Below are positions 1 through 7,395 of a DNA stretch of 8,806 nt, one piece after another. The translations under genes and the position numbers were made by a program. Origin of the DNA: an uncultured Prevotella sp. (GTDB lineage Bacteria > Bacteroidota > Bacteroidia > Bacteroidales > Bacteroidaceae); contig CAKPTK010000092.1 of assembly GCA_934190685.1 (NCBI GenBank), forward strand, positions 1-8,806. The letters run 5' to 3'. The notes under the pieces were generated by a model. The model made no database searches. It saw only the letters and a list, made by a program, of their open reading frames with translations, and had not been told where the DNA came from. Each line of letters begins with the position of its first letter. Positions within the stretch are counted from its first letter, which is position 1.

Positions 1-866
1 TATCCTGTCAGGGACAGGGCGTGGTCACCAAGATCTATGTGCACGACGGCAGCAGGGTGGTTAGGGGAACCTTGTTGGCCTCCATCGACAAGAGCGATAA
101 ACAGCTGCAGGTCAAGAAGTGCGAGCGCAGCCTGGAGAGTGCGCGCATCACCCTCGCCGACAAACTCATCAGCCTGGGCTATAACGGCTTGAACGACAAA
201 ATCCCCGAGGACGTGCTGCAGCGCGCCAAACTTACTTCAGGTTACTTCTCCGCACAAATTCAACTGGCTGAGGCCCGCCGGGCATTGACGGATTGCGACT
301 TGCGGGCACCATTTGCCGGGCGAGTGGCAGACATGGAGTGTCAACCATTCCAAGTGGCATCAAAATTTGGAAAACTGATAGACGACACCTTCTTCGATGT
401 GGAGTTTAAGGTGCTTGAGGCTGAATTGTCCACCATCAAGATAGGCGAGACCGTGAAGGTGACACCCTTCGTGGACAACAAGAAGGTGTTTGTCGGCAAG
501 GTGGTTCAAATCAACCCTGTGGTCGACGAGAAAGGATTGGTCAAGATTCGGGCAAGGATGCGCAACACCGACAACATGCTCATAGACGGCATGAATGTCA
601 AGGTGATTGTGGAGCGCACTATTCCCCGGATGATTGTCGTGCCCAAGTCGGCTGTGGCAGAGCGCGACGGCTATCATGTCATCTTTGAAGTGGAAGACAA
701 CGAGGCGGTATGGACTTATGTCGACATCCTCTACAGCAACAGCACCCAATATGCCATCACGGGTTGCCGGGAGAAGGAGACGGCTGTGCATGAAGGCGAG
801 AAAGTCATCATCTCCGACATCCAGAATCTGGCGGATGGAACAGCGGTGAAGCTTAAAAAACATTAG
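1..866 (+). CDS. RND efflux periplasmic adaptor (HlyD/AcrA-type membrane fusion protein), 5' end missing
   Basis: This is the C-terminal 287 or so residues of a periplasmic adaptor that links an inner-membrane RND permease to an outer-membrane channel. The reading frame is open from the left edge (first full codon at base 3), so the signal peptide or lipoprotein anchor lies outside. The visible order is: first half of the lipoyl-like domain (GQGVVTKIYVHDG, from about base 12); a helical hairpin rich in charged residues and Ala/Leu (about bases 90-295); the second lipoyl half with the family motif LRAPFAGRV (bases 300-326); a beta-barrel domain (about 385-620); and a membrane-proximal domain opening with VVPKSAV (about 636-656). 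The GTG at base 21 falls inside the lipoyl fold and is not a credible start. The stop (864-866) is 3 bases before the first permease, so the genes are surely cotranscribed. Family assignment is firm; the substrate cannot be inferred. Confidence 0.93.
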   Translation, partial: SCQGQGVVTKIYVHDGSRVVRGTLLASIDKSDKQLQVKKCERSLESARITLADKLISLGYNGLNDKIPEDVLQRAKLTSGYFSAQIQLAEARRALTDCDLRAPFAGRVADMECQPFQVASKFGKLIDDTFFDVEFKVLEAELSTIKIGETVKVTPFVDNKKVFVGKVVQINPVVDEKGLVKIRARMRNTDNMLIDGMNVKVIVERTIPRMIVVPKSAVAERDGYHVIFEVEDNEAVWTYVDILYSNSTQYAITGCREKETAVHEGEKVIISDIQNLADGTAVKLKKH

Positions 867-869
867 ACT

Positions 870-3800
870 ATGGTCAGATATCTCATTAAGAGACCTATTG
901 CCGTACTGATGATTGTCGTGGCGGTTGTCGTGCTGAGCGTGCTGGCAGCCTATCGGTTGCCGGTGTCTCTGCTCCCCGATGTCGATGTGCCGCAAATCAA
1001 AGTGCAGGTAGACATGCCTGGTGCGGCGGCAGGACAGGTGGAGGAAACCGCCGTCCGCCAGTTGCGTGCCCGCTTGTCGCAATTGTCCAGTTTGAAAAAC
1101 ATCCGGTCGGAATCAAAGATGGATGCCGGCACCCTTTGGCTCGATTTCGCTCCGGGCAGCAAGATGGATCTGATGGCCATTGAGGTGAACGAGAAGATTG
1201 ACATGGCGATGTCTTCCCTGCCCAAGGATTTGCAGCGCCCCAAGGTTATGCGGGTCAACGTATCAGACATTCCCGCTTTCTTTGTGGAGCTTTCCCTGAA
1301 AGGCAAGCGCACCGACATGCTGCGCTTTTCGGAGATGTCAGACCTTGCCGTCAATGTGGTAAGACGCCGATTGGAGCAGTTGCCCCAGATTGCGATGGTT
1401 GATGTGAGTGGTGTGCTGGGGCAGCAGATTATGGTACGCCCGAACACCGATTTGTTGGCAAGTCTCGGACTGACCATGAATGACATAGAGAAAGCTCTGA
1501 CGGACAACAATGTACGGTTGGAGGCCCTGTCGATTGTCAATGGACAATATCGCTACAACATCCATTTCGACTCGCAGTTGCTTACCCGTGAGGATATCGA
1601 AAATATTTGTGTCAACCATGAGGGTAGAATGTTTCGTCTCTCGGACTTGTGTGAGATAGAACGCCAGACGGGAGTGCATCATGGATGGGTGCGCCACGAT
1701 GGCAGGCCCGCGGTCACGATGGCCATTGTCAAGCAGAGCGAGGCACGCATGGCTGACCTGCGGCAGCAGGTGGACTCCACCCTGACAGACTTGCGGCATA
1801 CCTATCCTTCCATTGATTTCTCCATCACCCGCGACCAAACGTCACTGCTTTCCTATTCCTTGACCAATTTGGAGGGCAACTTGCTGATGGGATGCCTGTT
1901 CACCTGTCTGGTGTTGCTGCTATTCCTGCGCAGTTGGCGGTTGTCGCTGATGGTCGCCTTTACGATACCTTTGTCTTTGCTGATGACCTTGTTGTCGTTC
2001 CGGCTCATCGGCATCACCCTCAATGTGATTTCCATTTCCGGACTTATTTTAGGTGTTGGCATGATTGTGGACAATTCCATCATCGTGACCGACAATATCA
2101 CACAGAAGTGGAAGCGCGGACTGCGGTTGGAAGATGCCGTGTGTCTAGGTACCACTGAGGTGTTCACGCCGATGCTCAGTTCGGTGCTGACCACCTGCTC
2201 GGTGTTCATCCCCCTGATGTTCCTCAGCGGATTGGCTGGCGAATTGTTCTATGATATGTCTGTTGGCATCAGCGTGTCGCTGCTTGTGTCGTTGGCGGTG
2301 GCCATGACGGTGATTCCCGTTTTGTTCAATCTTGCCTATCGTGGACGCTCGTTTTATCATGCTGCCTCAAGAGGATGGTTGGATAACGCAATGGAGAGAG
2401 GCTATGATGGTGCAGCTTGTTGGGTAATGCGTCACCAGCGGTTGTCTTTAGGCTTCTTCGTGTTGTCGGTTGTCGGTGTGATAGCGGTTTATCAACTCAT
2501 CGATAAACAACGCATGCCCCGGTTGTCGCACGACGATGCCCAAGTGTTTGTGAGTTGGAATGAAGGCGTGTCGGAAGAAGAGAGCGACCGCAGAATCAAT
2601 GCACTGATGACCCACATCGCCCATGAAACCACCACAACATCGTCGCTTGCAGGAACTCAGGGTTTCATCCTGTCCCACAGTCACGACCTCACCAGCGGTG
2701 AGGCTTTGGGTTATGTGAAATGTCAAAGCATGAGCCAACTTGACACCGTGCAACTGAAAATCAGAGACTATTGTCGGGAACACTACCCGCAAGCGACAGT
2801 CGGCTTTGAGACTGTGGGCAATCCGTTCGACTTAATACTCAACACCAACGAGCATGACTTGGTGCTGATGGTGAAAGATTTGTCGGAGAAGCGTCCGACG
2901 GTGACGGTGGCGCAACAAGTGCAGCGAGGACTACAGCAGCGATTCCCTGATGTGTATGTTCCCCAAGTGCAGTTGGACGACAACCTGATGTGCAAGGCGG
3001 ATGCAGGGAAGATGGCTTTCTATGGCGTGACTTATTCCTCCCTGTTGACCCGCTTGAGAGAGTTGACGGGCACCAACAAAATGCTGGAGATAAGCAATGG
3101 CGAACAAGCCGTACCTGTCATTGTGGGCTCGCCAAAGATGGATTGGAACAACATGATGCAATCTACCGTGCGCAATGCTCAAGGCATAGATGTTCCACTC
3201 AACTATCTACTCACCGACTCCGTTGTCAAAGATTATAAGTCGCTCAATGCCTCTTCCATGACAGAGTATTATCCCATTGATTTGGATATTCCCTCACACC
3301 GGGTGAGGGATGTCCTGCACTATGCCGACAGCTTACAGCAGGCAGGCGCCCCCGTCAGCATCGACTATGCGGGCGGCTATTTCTCCAGCCGTGAATTGGT
3401 GGGCGAACTGCTGATTGTACTATGGGTGGCACTCACCCTGCTGTTCTTGATTCTTGCCGCCCAATTTGAGAGTCTTGTCCAACCCTTCATCATCCTGTCG
3501 GAGATGGTCATCAATGGTTTTGTGGTGTTGGGGTTGTTGTGGATGATGGGCGAATCTCTCAACCTCATGTCCATGATCGGTCTGGTGGTGATGAGCGGTA
3601 TTGTCATCAACGATTCCATTCTCAAAATCGATACCATCAACCGTAAGCGCAGAAAAGGCATGAAATTGTTGAGGGCCGTGATGGAGGCGGGCAGCGAGCG
3701 GTTGCGCCCGATTGTGATGACCTCTGCCACCACCATTTTCGCCATGCTCCCATTCCTCTCCCGGGGTGATATGGGTTCCGACCTGCAATATCCCCTGTCG

Positions 3801-3896
3801 CTGACCATTGTCATAGGAATGGTGGTCGGCACCTTGGTGTCCCTCTTTTTCATTCCCTTGCTCTACTATATCATTTATAAACAGCGAAAGAGATGA
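870..3896 (+). CDS. RND efflux permease, first of a tandem pair
   Basis: A 1008-aa inner-membrane transporter of the RND superfamily (AcrB/HAE-1-like), slightly shorter than AcrB (1049 aa). It begins with the typical KRPIAVLM entry to TM1 (residues 7-14), then a porter loop (about 30-330). A TM2-6 block (about 335-490) is followed by a second porter loop (about 545-840) and a TM8-12 block (about 843-1003), the usual duplicated fold. The TM4 motif reads GMIVDNSIIV, so AcrB Asp407 is D401 but Asp408 is N402. TM10 reads GIVINDSIL, so Lys940 is replaced by N914 with an Asp next to it (D915). R944 and T951 in RLRPIVMTS match AcrB R971 and T978. VDN and NN/ND variants are, from general knowledge, frequent in Bacteroidetes RND proteins, so it is probably still active. 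The ATG lies 3 bases after the adaptor stop, without a clear Shine-Dalgarno. Drug, lipid or metal specificity cannot be read from the sequence. Confidence 0.95.
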   Translation: MVRYLIKRPIAVLMIVVAVVVLSVLAAYRLPVSLLPDVDVPQIKVQVDMPGAAAGQVEETAVRQLRARLSQLSSLKNIRSESKMDAGTLWLDFAPGSKMDLMAIEVNEKIDMAMSSLPKDLQRPKVMRVNVSDIPAFFVELSLKGKRTDMLRFSEMSDLAVNVVRRRLEQLPQIAMVDVSGVLGQQIMVRPNTDLLASLGLTMNDIEKALTDNNVRLEALSIVNGQYRYNIHFDSQLLTREDIENICVNHEGRMFRLSDLCEIERQTGVHHGWVRHDGRPAVTMAIVKQSEARMADLRQQVDSTLTDLRHTYPSIDFSITRDQTSLLSYSLTNLEGNLLMGCLFTCLVLLLFLRSWRLSLMVAFTIPLSLLMTLLSFRLIGITLNVISISGLILGVGMIVDNSIIVTDNITQKWKRGLRLEDAVCLGTTEVFTPMLSSVLTTCSVFIPLMFLSGLAGELFYDMSVGISVSLLVSLAVAMTVIPVLFNLAYRGRSFYHAASRGWLDNAMERGYDGAACWVMRHQRLSLGFFVLSVVGVIAVYQLIDKQRMPRLSHDDAQVFVSWNEGVSEEESDRRINALMTHIAHETTTTSSLAGTQGFILSHSHDLTSGEALGYVKCQSMSQLDTVQLKIRDYCREHYPQATVGFETVGNPFDLILNTNEHDLVLMVKDLSEKRPTVTVAQQVQRGLQQRFPDVYVPQVQLDDNLMCKADAGKMAFYGVTYSSLLTRLRELTGTNKMLEISNGEQAVPVIVGSPKMDWNNMMQSTVRNAQGIDVPLNYLLTDSVVKDYKSLNASSMTEYYPIDLDIPSHRVRDVLHYADSLQQAGAPVSIDYAGGYFSSRELVGELLIVLWVALTLLFLILAAQFESLVQPFIILSEMVINGFVVLGLLWMMGESLNLMSMIGLVVMSGIVINDSILKIDTINRKRRKGMKLLRAVMEAGSERLRPIVMTSATTIFAMLPFLSRGDMGSDLQYPLSLTIVIGMVVGTLVSLFFIPLLYYIIYKQRKR

Positions 3897-6800
3897 AACG
3901 CCCATCTGACTTTGTAGTCTGTCTGTTCATGGCCATTGTTGCCATTGTCGGGCTTGCCTTGTTGCCGAGAATTGACGTGGGTGTCAATCCGCCACAGCGA
4001 CAAGGCAAGACGCTGACTGTTGATGTGCGTTGGCCGGGAGTGTCTGCCAAGGTGATGGAAAACAGTGTCACCTCGGTGCTTGAGGGTGTGCTTTCTGGTG
4101 TCAAGGGTGTGGAGGATGTCAGTTCGGAGTCGTTCTTCGGCAAGTGCCGCATCAAAGTGCAACTGAAGGAGCAGTCCGACGTGTCCGCTATCCGCTTTGA
4201 AATGTCGTCTTTGTTGCGACAAGTCTATTCGCGCCTTCCCGAAGGTGTGGGCTATCCCATACTGTCTGGCGGAGAAACCGTCAACAGTGCTGATGACAAA
4301 GGGGAGCGACGGGTGTTGCTGACCTACCATGTCAATGCCGATATGCCGGAAGAGCGGATCGGCGATTATCTCAACCAAAATGTCATGAAGCGCATTCGGC
4401 AGATAGAGGGTGTGAGAAACGTCGTACTGTCAGGCGAGGTTGAACGCTATATTGAGTTGAGCTATGATCCCCAACAGTTGGAGAACTATGGACTCTCGTC
4501 GGCGGACATTATCGATGCCGTGCGCAAGTTTACTGGGCAAAAAGATATCGTAGGAGGGGTGGAGACCGAAGATGAACAAGGAATGGTCCGGCGTCGGACA
4601 CTCTATTTGTCCACTTCTCATCTGCCTTTGACTGAGATTCCCGTCACGGCAAGTGACGGCAGTGTGGTCTATCTCAACAATTTGGTCAGCCAGGAAATCA
4701 AGATGCGTGAACCGCAGAAGTATTATCGCATCAACGGACTGAACACGGTTAATCTCAACATCGAGGTGGATGGCGATGCCAATGCCATCTATCTGTCTTC
4801 CTCTATCCGCCGTAAGGTAGACAAAATCTCAGATCATTTGCCTGATGGCTTTTATTTGACTTTGGCTTTTGACGCGGCGGAAGAGGAACGTGCGGAGATG
4901 ACCGACTTGGTGAGCCGTTCGCTGTTGTCGTTGGGCATCCTGCTGTTGTTCGTGTGGCTCACCAATCGTCGTTGGCGCTATCTGGCAATCATCACTCTGT
5001 CTTTGTCACTAAACCTTCTTTTGGCCATCATTTTCTATTGGTTGTTGAATCTGCGGCTTCATGTCTATTCCATGGCAGGCATGGCTGTGTCGCTGAGTCT
5101 CATTATAGACGCCACCATCGTGATGGCAGACCATTATAGCTATTATCGCAATCGGAAGGCTTTTTGGGCAATTCTTGCCGCGATGCTCACCACCATCGGC
5201 TCCCTTGTCTCGGTCTATTTCCTACCGGAAAATTGGCAGAACGACCTTTATGACTTTGTGCGCATCATTAGCGTCAATCTCTTGGCGTCTCTGTTCGTGG
5301 CATTGCTGTTTGTCCCGACATTGGTCAACGTGCTGCGCTATGACAGTCGGAAATATCGGCGCATGAGTGACGTCCGCCGAGTGGTCAAGTGGAACCGCTT
5401 TTATCTCCGTTATGTGCGGATGGTGCAGCGTCGCAAGTGGCTGTCCGGTCTTTTGATTCTGTTGGCTTTCGGCTATACCCTTCATCTGTTCATCGATCAT
5501 ATCGATTATCAATCCGAACGTGACCCCGAGCGTAAGTTGGCTCTCCATATTCAAGGCTTGATGCCACAGGGTGGAACAGCTTCTGAACTCAACCAAAAGG
5601 TGATTATTGTGGAAAACCAATTGAAGAAATATCCCGAAATCAAACGTTTTGTGACAGACATCAGTGGACGTCGTGCCAATATCGATGTGGAGTTCCAAGA
5701 CTCTTGCCAAAATACAGGTGCTCCCTTCACGATAGAACAACAGATGATTGCCAAGCTCATCAGTATTGGTGGGGCTGATTGGGCAACTTATGGCGTCAGT
5801 CAGATGGGGTTCAGCAACTCTCTCGATCTACAGCATCGCAACAACCGTATTTGGGTGTCGGGATACAACTATGACCATGTGAACCGCTATTCCGATGACT
5901 TGTCCAAGATGCTTTCTCATAATAATCGTGTGCGCGATTTGATTGTCAAGGCGCCTGACAAGGAAATAGAAAATGACGAACTCTTTATGGATTATGACCA
6001 GGAGCGAATGTCTGTATACCAGGTTTCGCCCAAGATGGTCTATGCCGAATTGTCCAATTTGTTGCACACTTCGACCATTGGTAAATATGACAATGGCAAG
6101 CAACAATTGGATGTGGTGTTGCATCCCTTGCAGACCGACCGTTTTGATGTGTGGCAAGTCAACAACTCCTACATTCGGGCGAACGGACAGCCCGTCAAGG
6201 TGTCTGCCTTGATGGACATTGGTCAGCGGGCTGCCAAAAATTATATTCTCAAGCGCAATCAGGAGTATCTGCTTTCCGTGGAATTCAATGTGTTGGGTTC
6301 CTATCTGTATACCGAGGAATATGTCAAACAGGTGGTGGACAGTTTCAACCATAGCCTTCCCATGGGCTATCATTGTCAGACGCCTACTTACACAAATCCG
6401 AGCGACAAGGAAGCTCCATATTGGATTGTCGGTGTTGTGGTGATTGTGGTCTTTTTCATCTGTGCCATTCTGTTTGAGTCATTGCGTCTTCCATTGGTCG
6501 TCATTTCTATCATCCCCGTATCGTTCATCGGCATCTTCCTGACGTTCTCTATCTTCGATATAGTGTTTGGCACAGGCGGTTTGGCCTCGATGGTGATGCT
6601 TGCCGGCATTGTCATCAACTCGGGCATCTACATACTCAACGAATATCGTATGCTGAAGAAACAATCCAGGCTAGGTAAGCCATCGGATATCCAGTTGTAT
6701 GTCAAGGCATACAACCACAAAATCATTCCAGTGCTGCTTACCATTCTTTCCACAGTTTTTGGGCTGATTCCCTTCTTCTTTGATGGAGAAAAAGCGGAGC

Positions 6801-6907
6801 CGTTCTGGTTGTCGTTTGCCTCTGGCGTTGTGGGAGGACTTCTTTTTTCTGTCTTTGTCATAGTCTTCCTTTTACCCTTGGCACTGAGGGTGAAACGAAA
6901 TTGCTGA
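3893..6907 (+). CDS. Second, divergent RND efflux permease
   Basis: A 1004-aa RND-superfamily inner-membrane protein with the same two-repeat layout: TM1 (about residues 7-24), porter loop (25-340), TM2-6 (about 343-480), TM7 (about 516-534), second porter loop (540-840) and TM8-12 (about 843-998). Its ATG overlaps the TGA of the first permease (ATGA at 3893-3896), which indicates translational coupling and near-equal expression. It is only distantly similar to its neighbour, so it is not a recent duplicate. Relay positions are strongly altered. TM4 reads SLIIDATIVM, keeping D406 but with A407 in place of the second Asp. TM10 reads GIVINSGIYIL, with N909 at the Lys940 position. TM11 has K943 and T950 at the R971 and T978 positions. 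It could form a mixed trimer with the first permease, as MdtB and MdtC do, or act alone with the shared adaptor; both are inference. It ends the operon; no gene follows on this strand until 8604. Confidence 0.93.
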   Translation: MKRPSDFVVCLFMAIVAIVGLALLPRIDVGVNPPQRQGKTLTVDVRWPGVSAKVMENSVTSVLEGVLSGVKGVEDVSSESFFGKCRIKVQLKEQSDVSAIRFEMSSLLRQVYSRLPEGVGYPILSGGETVNSADDKGERRVLLTYHVNADMPEERIGDYLNQNVMKRIRQIEGVRNVVLSGEVERYIELSYDPQQLENYGLSSADIIDAVRKFTGQKDIVGGVETEDEQGMVRRRTLYLSTSHLPLTEIPVTASDGSVVYLNNLVSQEIKMREPQKYYRINGLNTVNLNIEVDGDANAIYLSSSIRRKVDKISDHLPDGFYLTLAFDAAEEERAEMTDLVSRSLLSLGILLLFVWLTNRRWRYLAIITLSLSLNLLLAIIFYWLLNLRLHVYSMAGMAVSLSLIIDATIVMADHYSYYRNRKAFWAILAAMLTTIGSLVSVYFLPENWQNDLYDFVRIISVNLLASLFVALLFVPTLVNVLRYDSRKYRRMSDVRRVVKWNRFYLRYVRMVQRRKWLSGLLILLAFGYTLHLFIDHIDYQSERDPERKLALHIQGLMPQGGTASELNQKVIIVENQLKKYPEIKRFVTDISGRRANIDVEFQDSCQNTGAPFTIEQQMIAKLISIGGADWATYGVSQMGFSNSLDLQHRNNRIWVSGYNYDHVNRYSDDLSKMLSHNNRVRDLIVKAPDKEIENDELFMDYDQERMSVYQVSPKMVYAELSNLLHTSTIGKYDNGKQQLDVVLHPLQTDRFDVWQVNNSYIRANGQPVKVSALMDIGQRAAKNYILKRNQEYLLSVEFNVLGSYLYTEEYVKQVVDSFNHSLPMGYHCQTPTYTNPSDKEAPYWIVGVVVIVVFFICAILFESLRLPLVVISIIPVSFIGIFLTFSIFDIVFGTGGLASMVMLAGIVINSGIYILNEYRMLKKQSRLGKPSDIQLYVKAYNHKIIPVLLTILSTVFGLIPFFFDGEKAEPFWLSFASGVVGGLLFSVFVIVFLLPLALRVKRNC

Positions 6908-6979
6908 ATAAGTTATGATGGCTTTTCTTTAAAAAGACAGTTTTTCTGCGTTATACAAACAATACTTCGTTAAATTTTA

Positions 6980-6995
6980 CGCTGCATCAGCAGCG
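6980..6995. repeat. Short GC-rich inverted repeat (hairpin)
   Basis: CGCTGC (6980-6985) and GCAGCG (6990-6995) pair perfectly around the 4-base loop ATCA, about 70 bases after the second permease stop. It could act as an RNA 3'-end stabiliser or a weak terminator. No T-run follows directly; the nearest T-tract is at 7024-7029, so a Rho-independent terminator call is not supported. Confidence 0.5.
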
Positions 6996-7080
6996 AATCC
7001 AAATATTTCAGGTTCCTAAAAAGTTTTTTATTGTTTCTTTACGGTACGGCCAAGGACTGTGCTGAAGATCAGAAAAAGCT

Positions 7081-7164
7081 TTGCCCAAGATGGTACAAAA
7101 CCGTGGGCAACGGATGCCCAGGCGGTGTTCAATCGTTGCCCAGGCGGTGTTCAATCAATGCCCA
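7081..7164. repeat. Cluster of TGCCCA boxes containing two exact 20-bp direct repeats
   Basis: The 20-mer tgcccaggcggtgttcaatc occurs at 7115-7134 and again, identically, at 7137-7156, giving a 22-bp period. A third TGCCCA follows in register at 7159-7164 but then diverges. Two further copies of the box lie upstream: TTGCCCA at 7081-7087 and its reverse complement TGGGCAA at 7104-7110. The inverted copy can pair with the upstream box (7-bp stem, 16-base loop), with the box at 7115-7120 (6-bp stem, 5-base loop) or with the box at 7136-7142, so alternative RNA hairpins are possible. The roughly two-helical-turn spacing would also suit a protein binding array. The function is unknown; this is a sequence observation only. 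Confidence 0.75.
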
Positions 7165-7286
7165 AACTGTTGGACTGTTTTTGTTCATGTGAGAAAATCG
7201 GCTTTGCAGACCTTTGTTTCAAGTTGTATGTGTGTAGAAGAATGTATGATTTGTGTATGATATTTTGGCTGCTTACATTGTTGCAA

Positions 7287-7314
7287 CGCACATAAACACA
7301 GGCTGTTATGTGCG
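7287..7314. repeat. Perfect 9-bp inverted repeat with 10-base loop
   Basis: CGCACATAA (7287-7295) and TTATGTGCG (7306-7314) are exact reverse complements around a 10-base loop. The element lies about 82 bases beyond the asparaginase stop on the minus strand, so it could form a hairpin in that gene's 3' untranslated RNA, or be a palindromic protein-binding site. No T-run follows on either strand, which argues against a simple Rho-independent terminator. Confidence 0.55.
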
Positions 7315-7348
7315 ATTTGTGTAGGATGTATGATAATTGTTGCGAAAT

Positions 7349-7372
7349 TACGCGCGCGTGCGCGCACGTGTG
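7349..7372. repeat. 24-base alternating pyrimidine-purine tract (possible Z-DNA former)
   Basis: Every step from 7349 to 7372 alternates pyrimidine and purine, mostly CG with some TG/CA, which is the sequence class known to adopt Z-DNA under negative supercoiling. Inside it, CGTGCGCGCACG (7357-7368) is a perfect 12-bp palindrome. With two G-U pairs the RNA stem could be extended outwards to 7353-7372. It sits 23 bases past the asparaginase stop, between two convergent genes. Structure formation is inferred from composition, not shown. Confidence 0.6.
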
Positions 7373-7395
7373 AAAGTTCAAAGAGTCTATGTTTG

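Larger units (their letters stand above)
6908..7395. other. Non-coding gap between convergent efflux operon and asparaginase gene
   Basis: This 488-base stretch has no convincing gene; the longest open frame (7059-7295, 78 codons) has no recognisable protein features and runs through DNA repeats. It is more AT-rich near 6908-7060 and holds several structured elements listed separately: a hairpin at 6980-6995, a TGCCCA box cluster at 7081-7164, an inverted repeat at 7287-7314 and an alternating pyrimidine-purine run at 7349-7372. The 10-mer gatttgtgta also occurs twice (7248-7257 and 7314-7323). Both flanking genes point into the gap, so transcription terminators are expected, but I see no classical GC-rich stem followed by a T-run for either gene. 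The only T-rich candidate after the permease is a weak AT stem at 6922-6936 followed by five T (6941-6945). Confidence 0.8.

Noticed and set aside
21..23. GTG as a start codon for the adaptor
   Set aside because: The frame is open upstream to the window edge, and the position lies inside the lipoyl-like domain, so the true start is outside the window.
360..1082. Long open frame antisense to the adaptor and first permease
   Set aside because: It lies opposite two certain genes, spans their junction and has a His/Arg-rich, low-structure translation typical of a shadow frame.
5828..6373. 181-codon antisense frame in the second permease
   Set aside because: It is fully contained in a well-supported coding sequence on the other strand and shows no recognisable domain.
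6922..6945. Rho-independent terminator for the efflux operon
   Set aside because: The stem is only five A-T-rich pairs and the T-run starts 4 bases after it; too weak to call.
7115..7156. CRISPR array from the two 20-bp repeats
   Set aside because: Only two copies exist, separated by 2 bases, with no spacers and no cas genes nearby.
7059..7295. 78-codon open frame on the plus strand in the gap
   Set aside because: It has no family resemblance or good start context and runs through DNA-level direct repeats and part of an inverted repeat.
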